A stretch of 64,000 nt of DNA from Capronia americana (lineage: Eukaryota > Ascomycota > Eurotiomycetes > Chaetothyriales > Herpotrichiellaceae): positions 310,001-374,000 of the forward strand of contig JADWQD010000006.1 of assembly GCA_016110215.1 (NCBI GenBank), given 5' to 3'. The position numbers and the translations under genes are program-made. Below the pieces are notes generated by a model. It was not told the origin of the DNA and did not search any database. It was given only the letters and a program-made list of their open reading frames with translations. This document shows, one piece after another, positions 46,221 to 57,055 of the stretch; within the stretch, counting starts at the first letter, position 1, and each line of letters begins with the position of its first letter.

Positions 46221-46975
46221 GGAAAGGCTTTTGGTTCTCTACACTTGTGCACGACATTTTATTCTCGTGCTCTCGAGGCATCCAGGTAACGGGTTTGCGG
46301 CTTGGGCCGAGATGGGACTTTCGCATTCTGGCAGACTCAGACTCGATCCCTTTTTCTGAGCGGCAATCCTACACAAGATGATGAAGGCACTAACTAATTT
46401 TGGTTGGCCTGAGGAGAGAGAGGTTGGAGGGGGGGGAAAATGGTAAAGAATTTCGGCAACGCATACCTCGTCAATCACAACAATCGATGCCGTCGGAGAT
46501 GCCGTGCTCAGGATGAAAGTGACGGAACTCTAGAGCGCCTTTTAACAAAGCCAGAGCTATTAAAGAGCAGAATCTCAAAGGTCCACAAGTCGAAGAGATT
46601 TTCGAGAGGGTAACATGTGCATTTACGGTGAGGGGGATATTTAGGATGATGTCCAAAGATTCGGCTGTGGAGTTCAGAGGCGGGTCGCAAAGGCTAAAGG
46701 TGGATAGCGTATCGATCCCTATATTCCACAGCAAGAACCAAGATGGTTTTCGTCAGCGCTTACCTCGTAAACCTCCATTCTATGATACTGACGTGATGTG
46801 GTGCGCTGCAGATGTATTGAAATATTTGAGCTATAGCCCGATGCGTGGAGAGGATGACCACCGAAGTCGCAGCGGTCGCGCCGCCGACTAGTTTTGCATT
46901 TTGTTCCAAAATTATGCTGTCCCACAGGCCCAATCAGATTAGACATGTATTAGAATCCAGTTTTGCCTTTCTTAC
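46164..46975. other. 3' flank of CYP505 with decayed transporter sequence
   Basis: It contains a (GA)17 microsatellite, then about 750 bp with no intact gene. The minus strand at 46916 to about 46840 holds ILEQNAKLVGGATAATSVVI, which looks like a decayed continuation of the transporter pseudogene, one base out of frame. Confidence 0.4.
46185..46218 (+). repeat. (GA)17 microsatellite in the CYP505 3' region
   Basis: Seventeen GA dinucleotides beginning 22 bp after the CYP505 stop codon, probably within the 3' UTR. Length polymorphism is likely. Confidence 0.9.
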
Positions 46976-48227
46976 CTGAAGTCACGTAGTACTGGTCGAC
47001 GGATTGTTTGATCAGTATCTGCTGTCCGAGCTGGGAAGGACCATGATCTTTCAACAAATTGGTCAGACTTACCACGACCAGATTGATGCCTCCCATTTGA
47101 TTCATGAATTGCATGCCATAGGCCAGGAGGATACGTCGACCGGTCTGGACCTCGGCCCGCCTCAGGATTTGTGACCACTTGTACTGGCCGTGCAATGTTT
47201 CAAGCTCAATCGCCTCGAGAATCTCCTGGGACTCTCGGGCCACTTTCTCGTCATTGGGTCCTTGGTCGTAGACGTCGCATAGCACTTGCAAGGCCTCGTC
47301 GTTACGGCCCCTTTTATATAGATATCGAGGACTGTCTGGCAGCCTGGGATAGCATCATTCTGTTAACCTCGCATGACAGTCACGCACGAAGATCTGTTCT
47401 TACCCGAAAAGACCCACAATAACTAGCAAGGCGAAGATGATCTGACACGCAATAGGTATGCGCCAGCTGGCGGACCCGTTGACGTAACTGATGCCAAAGT
47501 CAAACCAGTAGGCGATCACAATACCTGGCACTCGCGGTGAGCAAGCTGAGACTTGGTGGCGGAAGCACAGATGGAGAGGTGACTGATTTTTCTCACCTAA
47601 AGCTACATAGCAAGGCTCGCTGCAAACATATTTTCCTCGCTTCCTGGCCTCACAGAGCTCAGATTGGTAGACAGGAACAGTGCAGGTTTCGATCCCGGTT
47701 CCAATGCCGGTAAAGAAGCGTGCAACCAGCATCTGAGCCCGCGAATATGCACAAGCCTGCATTGTTGCTCCGGCCTATGACCGAGACGGACTCCGGCTTA
47801 GCAAACTCGCGACCACTGTGTATATATTTGTCGAGAAAGAGGACTCACAATGATGATGGCCTGGGATAGCCACAGCGACTTTCGCGGACCGAGGGGCTCG
47901 GAAGTCCAGAAGGACACGATGGTTCCCGTGAATGCTCCCAAGGTGTAGATGGATACAATGATTCCCAGGATGATTGCGCTGGGATTGCCCATGGTGTCGA
48001 GGAAGTTCGCGTTTCCAACTATTCCAGAGAAAACGCCTTGGTCGTAACCTGTACACCTCGGGCGCGCCATTGTCCAGTGTCAAAAAGCATGATCCTAAAC
48101 GCCGCAAAAACGTGCAAGGGGGCCGGGGGCTCTCGGACGTACCGAACAAGATGGAGGCAATTTGACAAGTTGCCATTATAGCCATGCGAAGGGGAAGCCC
48201 CCTGCCAAACATGTCCATCTTGACCAT
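46976..48227 (-). pseudogene. MFS sugar-type transporter, 3'-truncated and frameshifted
   Basis: Exons 48227-48143, 48048-47849, 47774-47597, 47524-47404, 47343-47073 and 46991-46976 read in frame for 290 codons with sugar-transporter motifs: FGYDQGVFSGIVG, VPVYQSELCEARKRG, PDSPRYLYKRG, GMQFMNQMGGINLVVYYVTS. The next exon, at 46916, is one base out of phase and hits TAA at once. In the other frame only about 20 more residues resemble the family before similarity ends. The C-terminal half (helices 7-12) is missing. Motif A is also degenerate (SEPLGPRKS instead of DRxGRR). It was a hexose or quinate-type permease and should no longer transport. Confidence 0.75.
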
Positions 48228-48864
48228 GGTGGGAGGGTGACAGTAGGGAACGAAACAGGTGTTAGCAGAACCAGTCGAACTTGTTGGATATTGACGATGC
48301 TCACTGTCGATTCACAGGGGACGTCTTTCTTCTCTTTTCAAGCACGCCCATCTCCATATTTTCAGACTTGATATATGAGGCTTATGCACCCCAGACACGC
48401 AACCCCACGTACCAATGTGGAGTCGCTCGATGAATTGACGATTCCCAAGGAGGAAAGTCGCGACGATGTCTCGATGCGGAGGTGCTTTCCGTCAAGTCTA
48501 ACCCGCTTCCCGAGAGACTAGAGGGCACACAAACTTCGTTCAAGTTTGTGGTGATCCAGGGATTGGCGGATACAGATACGCTCCGGGGAAGTGCAGCTCC
48601 CTGCCCACTTTCAGGCAACGTAGATACGTATGTTGGAGAGCCGTTTGAAGCCTGTCCTGATGATGGGCTACAGATGTGAACGGATGGGACCCCAGGCACG
48701 CCGAAAAGGGGTCTGGGAAAAAATCCTGGGCTGATGCGTAATGATATCTGCGAGACCCCTCGCTACTCTGCATGTCTGATTCTTCCTCCTGCGTCTTTGA
48801 CTGCCTTTACACCTGAGGCAAGACTGATCAAACCGACCCCCGTCCGACTGGCCTTGGACAGAAC
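48228..48864. promoter_or_regulatory. Divergent upstream region, transporter pseudogene / SDR
   Basis: 637 bp with no convincing gene on either strand; no TATA box or known motif is evident. Confidence 0.35.
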
Positions 48865-50000
48865 ATGTCGACTCTCATTCCTACGGATAGTCCCGCGAAC
48901 TCGTCTGTCGACAGCCGCGAGAGATCATATGTAGACTCTCTGAGCCTTTCAGGGAAGGTTATCGTCGTTACAGGTAACGGTCTTTCTTCTCCCCAGGACT
49001 GCAGATGGTTGACTAAACAGAATCTTAGGAGGAGCCCGTGGGATAGGACAAGAATTGACTCGAGGCATCGCAAAACTCGGAGGTCATGTTGCGGTGCTGG
49101 ACAGAGCGAAGCAAGCATCCTTCGACTTATCAGAGGTGGGACGTGCTTATGACATACAAGCCCGGTATTTTCAGAACGTTTTGCCCTTCAACTTAACTGG
49201 AAAGAATGACTAATCTGGTCTCTATGAGTAGGACCGATGTCACCGACAAAGACAGCCTGGAAGATGCTTTCATAAATGTCATTGAGGCATATGGACAAAT
49301 TGATGGATGGTACGTTCGACACAATTGTTTGGTCACAGATCGCTCGATGACACTTCCTGACACGGATGATTATTCAGTGTCACAGCAGCCGGAATCATGT
49401 TCGTCGAAGATTTCCTCAGCCACTGGTGGGATGATGCTGTCAACACTCAAATGGTCAACGTACGTTATAAGTTTTTGTCAATCAAGAAGTCGAACACTCG
49501 CCTAGGTCATAGGGACCTTCATGACGGTCCAACTGACAGCAAGGCAGATGAAAGCCCAAGGCACTGGAGGGAGCATTGTGATGGTTTCCTCCGTGGCATC
49601 GCATCAAAGCTCACCAGCTCTCCCTATATCTGCATATGCCGCATCGAAAGGTGCAATCCAAGCCCTGAGGCATGCTCTTGCCGTTGAGCTTGGGCCCCTG
49701 GATATCAGAGTCAATACAATATCTCCAGTGTATAGTAGAGCCTGGTCAACCCTGTACTCAAGTGTTGCGAGCTGACAGGAGTCCTTGACCAGGTATATCA
49801 GAACAGACATGACTGAGAAGGCAGCAGCTCACAAGGCTCAGCTAATTAATCGTTTCGGGCGAGAACCACCCTTAGGACGCATGGGTGAGACTAATGATCT
49901 GACCGGAATTGTGACGTTCCTGTTGAGTGAACTGTCTTCCTATATATCAGGGACCGATATTCTGGTCACAGGTGGTTCACATGCTGGACGGTACACATGA
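48865..50000 (+). CDS. Short-chain dehydrogenase/reductase
   Basis: Six exons: 48865-48973, 49029-49164, 49232-49309, 49378-49459, 49506-49729 and 49793-50000, 278 aa with consistent phases. The Rossmann motif TGGARGIG is rebuilt by the first splice. An Asp after the second strand (AVLDRA) suggests NAD(H) preference. The NNAG-equivalent is VTAAGI. The catalytic Ser is in VMVSSVAS and the YxxxK dyad is YAASK. The C-terminus (GTDILVTGGSHAGRYT) is classical. The fold is close to sorbitol/xylulose reductase-type SDRs of fungi. It probably interconverts a secondary alcohol and a ketone, so it could serve the neighbouring oxidation steps. The donor at the second intron is GTATTT. Confidence 0.85.
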
Positions 50001-50552
50001 GAAATTGTGCTTTTGGGGAGGGTTTCCTCAATGCATAGACCCATTGCCTAATTGGCATGGAAGAAAGATCGCTATAAGTGTTGCTTGCTATCCTTTTGAG
50101 GAAGTCGTAATATCTTTAATGACTGGCCTATAAGCTGTCATTAAACGATGGTATAGCAAAGCTGAGCACTGCAACCATGTGTTATTTTTCACATGTACAT
50201 TCTCGCCTGAAAGTTGCACCTCCCTTCGCTCTTGGGCTAAGGAACTAGTGTTGGAAACTGCAAATCCGAGACATACACCGCGCGGCAAAAGAATCTATGT
50301 GGATCTGGGTCCGCCGGATGTGGGCCTGGGATCCTGAGGGAATTTGGAAATCGAGACGAGTAACCATGGTAGGTATTACAGTGGCCGATGCCGAGGTTTG
50401 CTGATCAAGTGCTGATTTTGGAGGAAAGGGACGCCTTGGAGAGGCGAGTAGATAAATTCAAATATCCACGACTAGAGCTTTGTATTTCCTGCCTCGAAGT
50501 TTCTGCGGATAGTGATTCAATGTCCCAAGTTGTTGTGGAAAAATTGTTTACA
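50001..50552. other. Intergenic stretch
   Basis: 552 bp between two plus-strand genes with no recognised features. It presumably contains the promoter of the epimerase-like gene. Confidence 0.4.
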
Positions 50553-51589
50553 ATGGCCAAAACAAAGGTCCTTCTTTTGGGTGCGACGGGCTACATGTAA
50601 ATAGGTGTCCTTTCGACCGCGGGGCGGATAGTTCGCTAACAGGGGACAATAGAGGAGGAAGCATTCTCAGAGAACTTGGTGAAGCATCCACATGCTCAAT
50701 AACATGTTTTGTTCGCACGAAAGACCAGGCGGCGCACCTGACAACGAAAGGCATCAATGCCGTGCAATTCAATGGCCTTGACGATCTAGAGAGGCTCGAG
50801 GAAGATGTTCGTGAGTTCGACGTGGTCCTGAATGCTGCATCGGCAAGCCATGCCAAAGCACCGGTGGCCATCATCCGAGGCCTAGCCGAGAGGAAGAACC
50901 GAGCTGGCCGACTCGTGCACTACATTCACACCTCCGGGACGTCGATATTGTCGGATCAGCCTGTGTCGGGCAAATACGTGGACACGAAACGATACTCTGA
51001 TAATGACGACATGTATAGCTATGAGAAAAATCGGGGCCCATACCGTCAGCGGATCACGGATATTGCAGTCGTCGAGGGGGGGGGACAATTCAAGGTGCCC
51101 GTGTACATTGTTGTGCCACCAACAATCTATGGCAAGGGCACGGGCTACTTCTCGACGATCTCTCAGCAAGTCCCATACATCTTCCGTGAGTCGATCAAGA
51201 GGGGACAAGCTGTCGTGGTTGGCAAAGGAGACGCACACTGGAACCATGTCTATATCTGCGACCTGGTCGCCTTTTACGTGTTGTTGTTGGAAGAGATCAT
51301 CGCCAACCGCAAGCCAGTCCCCTCGGGAAAGGAAGGCTTTTATTTCTGCGAGACAGGCGAACATACCTGGCTAGAGTCGTCCCGGAACATTGCGAAAGCT
51401 TTGTACAAGCAGGGCCTGGTTGCCACCACGGCCGTTAAGAGTATCAGTCCGAAGGAAGCAGCGCCAATTCTGGCAGCTCACACCGTCGTTGCTGTTTCGC
51501 TCGCCCGCAGAACTCCTTTGTCTGTACTCCGTCCGGGGACGATTGTAACGAGCAGCAGTCATCGTCGATATCTCCCGAGAACCGCCTAA
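50553..51589 (+). CDS. NAD(P)-dependent epimerase/NmrA-like protein
   Basis: Exons 50553-50596 and 50653-51589, phase 2, 326 aa. The Rossmann motif VLLLGATGYIGGS is completed across the 56-bp intron. The extended-SDR pattern continues with VLNAASASHA, HTSGTSIL, VYIVVPPTIYGKGTGYF and HWNHVYICDLVAFYVLLLEE. Family members act on unknown metabolites or as redox sensors. The C-terminus (after AAHTVVAVSLARRTPL) seems shorter than related proteins, which usually continue with an IGWxP...EHxL segment. A late frameshift is possible. The stop lies 54 bp before the next start codon. Confidence 0.78.
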
Positions 51590-51643
51590 ACTCATTCTAA
51601 ATCCAGGCCTTGCGAGCAGAATTAGCGAAGTGGTCTCCCAAAA

Positions 51644-52648
51644 ATGACAACAAAGCCAAACGAGAAAGGACAATGGTAGAAAGCTCGGTGAGGACGAGAA
51701 CCTGCTGGCAAGTTTCGGCAGCACCGTTGACAAGATGACCGCGGACTGACTGTTCACTTGCATCGCAGCACGACATGCAAATTGCGTCACCTCAAATGTG
51801 AGCATGTCCGGTGCCAACGTCCGCCGACCGAGATGTGTGCTGATTAACGTGTCGCAGGTGATGAGCGGAAACCAGAGTGTGATCGTTGTAAGCGTGGTCG
51901 AAGAAAATGCATTCCAGCGGATACTTCGGTGAACTTCCGATATATCTATATCCCTGGCACCAACCAAACGTTGCCAAAGAAGCCCGAATATGGATCTCGA
52001 ATGATCCAGAAGAAAGCAGGATTGACCAGAGGTCTTCTTTTTTCGGCGCAGACGGCTAGTCCTCTCCCTTCCTTCCCGGCAAGGGATATCCCTGACTCAG
52101 TGTCCGTGCCTTTGGCGGCAACTCCTGACCACTATGCTGGCTCGAGCAAAGGGCAATACCTTCCCACGGAGCAATTGGACTTCGCTGCATCAGCTCAGTC
52201 CCCGTCACCTCATATGGTGGCTATGGTAGCCAATGCACCAAGTGCCTCCTGTTTGTCCTTAGCCGACGCCGACACTCAACAAGCCGATGTCCAGCTGCAT
52301 TCTCTCCGCTTCGAAATATCTGAACCAGCCGACTCTGGCTGGTCTGGCGACGCTACAGAGCCATGTCATCTTTCCCGGGCCTGTGAGCCCATCAAAGAGT
52401 ATCAACAAGCACAGTTGCTCCGCTACTACAGGGAGTATTGGGCTGTCGGCGTAACCATGGCTCCGTGTCGTCACACTTCGCAAGGCTCACGCTAGATCAT
52501 GTAAATGGCTTACGTTGAGGGGTTTTAGCTAGCTTCACAGGACATTGAGCGACACTTCCTCCTCGACATCCCGTTGCGAGCTTTGGATACACCCGTTCTT
52601 CGTTATGCGCTCTTTGCTATTTCTTCGCTACATCAAAGCAGGTTGTAG
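51644..52648 (+). pseudogene. Zn(II)2Cys6 regulator, 3'-truncated
   Basis: Exons 51644-51675, 51769-51797, 51858-52450 and 52541-52648. The first three splice together to give a perfect zinc cluster, C-x2-C-x6-C-x6-C-x2-C-x6-C (CTTCKLRHLKCDERKPEC, then CDRCKRGRRKC). A Ser/Pro-rich linker follows. The fourth exon has ERHFLLDIPLRALDTPVLRYALF, the start of the Fungal_trans_2 domain, but after SSLHQSRL a TAG appears at 52646-52648 and the remaining roughly 300-400 residues of the domain are absent. The DNA-binding half may still be made (253 aa). The truncation point coincides with the end of the hydrolase fragment on the other strand. Confidence 0.7.
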
Positions 52649-52886
52649 AGCTGGTTTTGACGAAGCTGTGAAGATTGATCTCGACGCCGTCAGGAGTGTG
52701 AATCGGAATCACTGTCTCTTCGACATCTGAGACGGCAGGCCACTTATCCATGGCCCCGCTCCACATGGCGTTAATTGCTGCTCGGCGTGAGGCAACGTCG
52801 AACACAGGAAACCTAGGAGCGGAAGCCATCGCCGCCCTGATCGGCTCGAAAGCCTCCGAGAACTCGTGGTCATAGGTATAAGACAT
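52617..52886 (-). pseudogene. Alpha/beta-hydrolase (esterase/lipase) N-terminal fragment
   Basis: From ATG at 52886 the frame reads MSYTYDHEFSEAFEPIRAAM...RRAAINAMWSGAMDKWP...PIHTPDGVEINLHSFVKTSS, typical of the N-terminal cap of fungal alpha/beta-hydrolase-fold-3 esterases. Similarity stops at about residue 80 (52647) and the frame closes at 52617. The HGGG oxyanion motif, the GxSxG nucleophile, Asp and His are all missing, so it cannot be catalytic. It overlaps the truncated regulator tail on the opposite strand by about 30 bp. Its promoter side faces the acyl-CoA ligase gene. Confidence 0.7.
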
Positions 52887-53102
52887 CTTGCTTTGTCTTA
52901 CTTGCCCAAGATAATATCATAGTAGATAGCAAGGGAAACGAGAGCCACAGGTAGTACTCTTCCGGAGGGGGGAAATCGTCGAACCCGTATCTATGTTATG
53001 TATTTCTATTTTCCCCGCTTTTCGGAGTCCCTTACTCGGCACGGTGTGCGATCAAACCTCTTTGCCGGCGAAGCAAGCCAACCGCCCAGCCGGCGCTACG
53101 TA

Positions 53103-54839
53103 CTACAGCTTCGGACGTGAGAGACTTCTCTTAGGCTCTGCTTCGATTAGCCGGCTTGCGATCACGCGTAGATCCGGCTTACGAAGTTTTCCACTGCCCG
53201 TCTTCGGCCAGACTCGAAATTCGGGTCGTGATCCCAACCACCAGAAGTATTTTGGCTGTTTGAATGGGGCCAGTTTCTGTCTCACCCATTTTCGGAGCTC
53301 TTCATCGCTGGGCTTGACGCTGGAAGAGGCGGACACTTCCGCAAACGCTGCTATCTGCTCTCCATAGCGGTCGTCCGGCACGCCGATGACGGCCACCTGC
53401 GCGACGGCCGGATGCGCGATAAGGCGCTCCTCGATTTCCAAAGGAGAAATGTTCTCGCCTCCGCGAATAATCATATCTTTGATGCGGCCAGTGATACAGA
53501 AATATCCGTCCGGGTCCAAAAGCCCTTCGTCGCCCGTGTGGAACCAAATCAACTGATCTTCCGGACTCAACTTGTGCGCCTCGTTGGTTTTGATTTCATC
53601 CTTGTAGTATCCCTTTTGAATCCCGGGCCCTCGGAGCACAATCTCTCCCTTCACTCCCCAGGGCAAAACACGATTGGTTACCGGGTCGACTATTTTGGCC
53701 GAAAATCCGGGAAAGAGAGTCCCAGAGGTATGGACCCGTTTTTCCAAGGAGTCGTTCCTGCGGGTCATGGTGCATATTGACGCTGACTCGGTGAGTCCCC
53801 AGTTAGAATATGTGGTCGAGATGCCAAATCGGGACCAGATCCGTCGGACCAGACTCTCGGGTGCTGCCGAGCCCGCGATGAGGGCAAATTGAAGAGAAGA
53901 CATGTCGTAGCGCGAAAACCTGGGATGTTCCATTTCTGCCACAAACATAGTGGTCACGCCATAGATTCCCGTGCAGCGATTCAGCTGGACCGACTGAATC
54001 GTGGCTTCGACATCAAAGAGCTCGCTGGGAAGAACAATCGACGCTCCCCAGCACGCGACAGTCGCCAGTCCAATGATGAAGCCGAAGCTGTGGAAGAGGG
54101 GCACGGGCAAGCAGATTTTGTCGGACCACTGAAGCCCCATAGTGGCCCCAATCTGGACACCTGCTTGATGGATATTTTGATGCGTCAATGCCGCCGCTTT
54201 TGGATTTCCAGTAGAGCCACTGGTGAATTGAAGGTTGAGGATATCGTCGGGGTCGACCTCGTGACGGGCTGGAAGCAAGAGCCGGGAGCTAGCCCCTTGG
54301 GCGACAATACTCTCGTACCCCAGCTGTCCGGCGACATGACCCTTTCCAGCATCCACCACAATGACATGTTGTAGGGACGGAATGCCGGCCTTCAATCGCG
54401 GCACCCAGGCTCGGAAGTCATATCTCCCAACTGCCGCGACCATGACCAGGACTCGGGCGCCACAACGACTCAAGACCGAGTGAAGCTCTCCCTCGGCGTA
54501 TCCGTAATTGGCGAGCGTAAACAATGCCCCCAGTTTGGCACAAGCAAAGAAGAGATCAACGTATTCAGTCACATTTCCCATCAGTGCCGCGACCGGATCA
54601 CCCTTGCCGACCCCCAACTCGGCCAATCCTCTCGCCAAAGCATCGCTGCGACTTTGTACTTCGGCGTACGTGACACTGCGATTCTGATGGTCTGAACGGA
54701 CCAGCAACTTCGACCCGTGTTGCCTGGCTTGCTGCTGCAGCAAATCCCCAAAAGTCCTCGGGGGAACTCTGGGGGAAGATGGGCCGTGAATCAGAGAGGG
54801 TTGAAGATGGGTTTTTTGGCCGTCGTTGTTGGACATCAC
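53103..54839 (-). CDS. Acyl-CoA ligase (ANL superfamily)
   Basis: Single exon, 578 aa, beginning MMSNNDGQKTHLQ. Adenylation motifs are in order: A3 FTSGSTGNPKAAALTH near 205 (the usual Gly after PK is replaced by Ala), A5 YSNWGLTES, A7 HTGDEGLLDPDGY, A8 GRIKDMIIRGGENI near 450 and A10 PKTGSGKLRK with the catalytic Lys. It should activate a medium- or long-chain or aryl acid as the acyl-AMP, then the CoA thioester. The C-terminus PKL is near the peroxisomal PTS1 consensus (SKL) but not canonical, so peroxisomal location is only possible. It sits between the hydrolase remnant and the alcohol dehydrogenase, consistent with the last step of a chain-cleavage pathway. Confidence 0.9.
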   Translation of the reverse strand: MMSNNDGQKTHLQPSLIHGPSSPRVPPRTFGDLLQQQARQHGSKLLVRSDHQNRSVTYAEVQSRSDALARGLAELGVGKGDPVAALMGNVTEYVDLFFACAKLGALFTLANYGYAEGELHSVLSRCGARVLVMVAAVGRYDFRAWVPRLKAGIPSLQHVIVVDAGKGHVAGQLGYESIVAQGASSRLLLPARHEVDPDDILNLQFTSGSTGNPKAAALTHQNIHQAGVQIGATMGLQWSDKICLPVPLFHSFGFIIGLATVACWGASIVLPSELFDVEATIQSVQLNRCTGIYGVTTMFVAEMEHPRFSRYDMSSLQFALIAGSAAPESLVRRIWSRFGISTTYSNWGLTESASICTMTRRNDSLEKRVHTSGTLFPGFSAKIVDPVTNRVLPWGVKGEIVLRGPGIQKGYYKDEIKTNEAHKLSPEDQLIWFHTGDEGLLDPDGYFCITGRIKDMIIRGGENISPLEIEERLIAHPAVAQVAVIGVPDDRYGEQIAAFAEVSASSSVKPSDEELRKWVRQKLAPFKQPKYFWWLGSRPEFRVWPKTGSGKLRKPDLRVIASRLIEAEPKRSLSRPKL

Positions 54840-55673
54840 TTCTGCCGAGGAAACGACTGCATAGAAATCGGTTGCACAGGGAAGGGCTCTGTTGAAAATG
54901 AGTTCGCTGCCCTATGGGTTTGGGTCCTCAATTGGAGGCCGCTTCAAAGCCTAGTATATGCCACCATCAGGATGTGCCACCACCGGCCATCCGAGAAACG
55001 CCTCGGGCGGATGGCAGCACGACATAGCCTTGTTACAGAAATTAGTCCGAGGTGAATTAACTCCAGGGAGAACATATCCATTTTCTTTGGTTGGTGGGGT
55101 CGACCATGTCTGATCTTCCACTGCTAACGGTATAGTTCGTCGGTGGTAACCGATTAAGATTTGGTATATCGGCGATAAGAAAAGGCGCGTGTTTAGCCCG
55201 AGGCATTGAGTGGTCAATGATGATCAATCTATTATGTCATTGAAGGTTCAGAGGTTCTCCAAAAGAGCCAGGAGAAGCAAACGTCCCGAAAATGCGCTAT
55301 TCTCATACTAGTCGAGGTACCATCACGTCTCACGGCGTAGTGTAACATGTTAAGGACTATGAAGCGACTTCCCACGATGACCCGCTGCATCAGTCCAGTG
55401 TCGGCCAATCAACGCGCGTTAGTCACGTGAACCGCCCCCACCCGCTGCATTACGGTCTAACCCTAACCACAGTCTCACCACGTCCCCACAACATAATAAG
55501 TACCGAGTAGAAGTAGGACAATCACTTAGCCTTTGAATCTCCGCCATTCCGCCACTCGGGTTATTGGCATCCTCAACATTAGAAGATCCTTCATCTGGAA
55601 GAGATTCTGAAGAGCTTAATATGGAAGCTGGAAAATGCTTGCATAGTGTATGCTAGCAAGATCACTATCTCAC
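54840..55673. promoter_or_regulatory. Intergenic, upstream of the acyl-CoA ligase
   Basis: 834 bp with no convincing gene. It includes a reverse CCTCGG (CCGAGG) at 55198-55203, about 360 bp before the ligase start. A telomere-like CTAACCCTAACC occurs at 55457-55468 but is only two units long. Confidence 0.4.
55198..55203 (-). promoter_or_regulatory. CCTCGG hexamer upstream of the acyl-CoA ligase
   Basis: CCGAGG on the plus strand, that is CCTCGG reading toward the ligase gene. Same core as the element before CYP505. Chance occurrence is possible. Confidence 0.2.
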
Positions 55674-57055
55674 TCAATACCGCGAATCTCGCTCCATCCC
55701 CTTCCATTTATTGTAGTCGATCACGACGCGACCGGCCACTTTTCCGCTTTGTAACCTTTTGACTGCCTCGGGAAATCGATCCACAGGCCAGACCTCACAG
55801 ATTGGTTTCAGGAGACCCTACATCGCCCAGGTCAGTGGTCGGAGTGTAAGGTGGAAGATGGAGTTACCTGTTTTGCATAGTCCAAGACTTTCTCCGTGTC
55901 TTTGATGGTTCCTACCAGTGTCCCTTTGACGGTAAAATGTCTGAACACATACTTCTCGGGTGTAGCTCCCACGACAACGCTGTCTGCCGGTGCTGGTCTT
56001 GCTGTCAGGACTCTGGTTAGTCATTCCCTAGGAAGCACTTACGTAGTCCCACACACATGACCTTTGCTCCTACCCGGCTTCCTACCAGATCCACGGCGGT
56101 GGCGTACGCCTGAGGCGCGGTGACAAAGACTGCGTGGACTCCCACGCCGTCAGCAATCTTCACCACCGCCGCAACAACGTCCTTGGTTTCTCGAAAATCG
56201 ACAAAGGCCTCGGCACCCATTCGGACGGCCAGGTTCTGTTTGTCGGCACCCGCGTCGATGACTATCGGCCGCAGTCCCATAGCTTTGGCGAGTTGCACAC
56301 CCTGGATGCCGACGCCCCCTGCTCCGCCGGGGAAACATGCCCAGCTTCCAGGGCTCAGCTCTGCTTCGACGATGGACCGATACATGGTCGTCGCAGAACA
56401 CATGAGGGGCGCGGCAATGAAATCGTCCACTCCGTCGGGGATCCGTGGTGTATAATCAGCCGGTGTCGCCACATACTCCTGCCAGGAGCCCGTCTGGATT
56501 AAAAATGGTGCGTCAGTACTAGTATCAGCAAAAGGACCTTCATAGAGATGGCACATTACTGAAAGAAAAAAAGCATGACATACATGAGCGAGTCCAGTAA
56601 ATACCGCCTTGGAGCAGTAAGCCTCCGAGTCGTTGGTACAGAGCTCACAGCTTTGGCACACGTTCCAAATCGGCTTGATCCCAGCGCGGTCACCCACTTT
56701 CCAGCCCTTTACATTGGCGCCGACTCTGACGACATGACCGGCACCTTCGTGCCCTGCGGAACGAACACCGAAGGCAGACATTTTCGGGAGCGCCCAGTCG
56801 TTCATCATGAAATGCACGTCAGAGAAGCATATTCCGGCTGTGTTCAATTTCAGAAGAAGTTCGTCGGGACCTGGATGATGTAGTTGCATGTAAGCTTTGG
56901 CTCCGTGTCGAGAATATAGTTCCACATGATTTACCAGGTTCTGGCACAGGTACCATCTCGACTGCCATCTCAAAATCGAGGCCTTCTTTGGTAACCACTC
57001 CTGCCTTGCATAGTTTGGGTATTTCCCCACCAGTAAGAGAGTTAGACACCGACAT
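55674..57055 (-). CDS. Zinc-dependent alcohol dehydrogenase (MDR family)
   Basis: Exons 57055-56935, 56870-56584, 56493-56043, 56001-55868 and 55817-55674, phases consistent, 378 aa. The catalytic zinc ligands are C55 (AGICFSDVH) and H81 (GHEGAGHVV), and structural zinc cysteines are C112, C115, C118 and C126 (NVCQSCELC...YC). The Rossmann motif GGAGGVGIQG binds NAD(P). The C-terminus is intact (AGRVVIDYNKWKG). It oxidises primary or secondary alcohols or reduces the matching carbonyl in the cytosol. Divergent from the BVMO gene through a 632-bp promoter, so the two are probably co-regulated. Confidence 0.92.

Noticed and set aside
52590..52730. Reading the regulator and the hydrolase fragment as one gene
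   Set aside because: They lie on opposite strands and belong to different families; convergent truncation explains them better.
55457..55468. CTAACCCTAACC, telomere-like repeat
   Set aside because: Only two CTAACC units, far too few to be an interstitial telomere tract.
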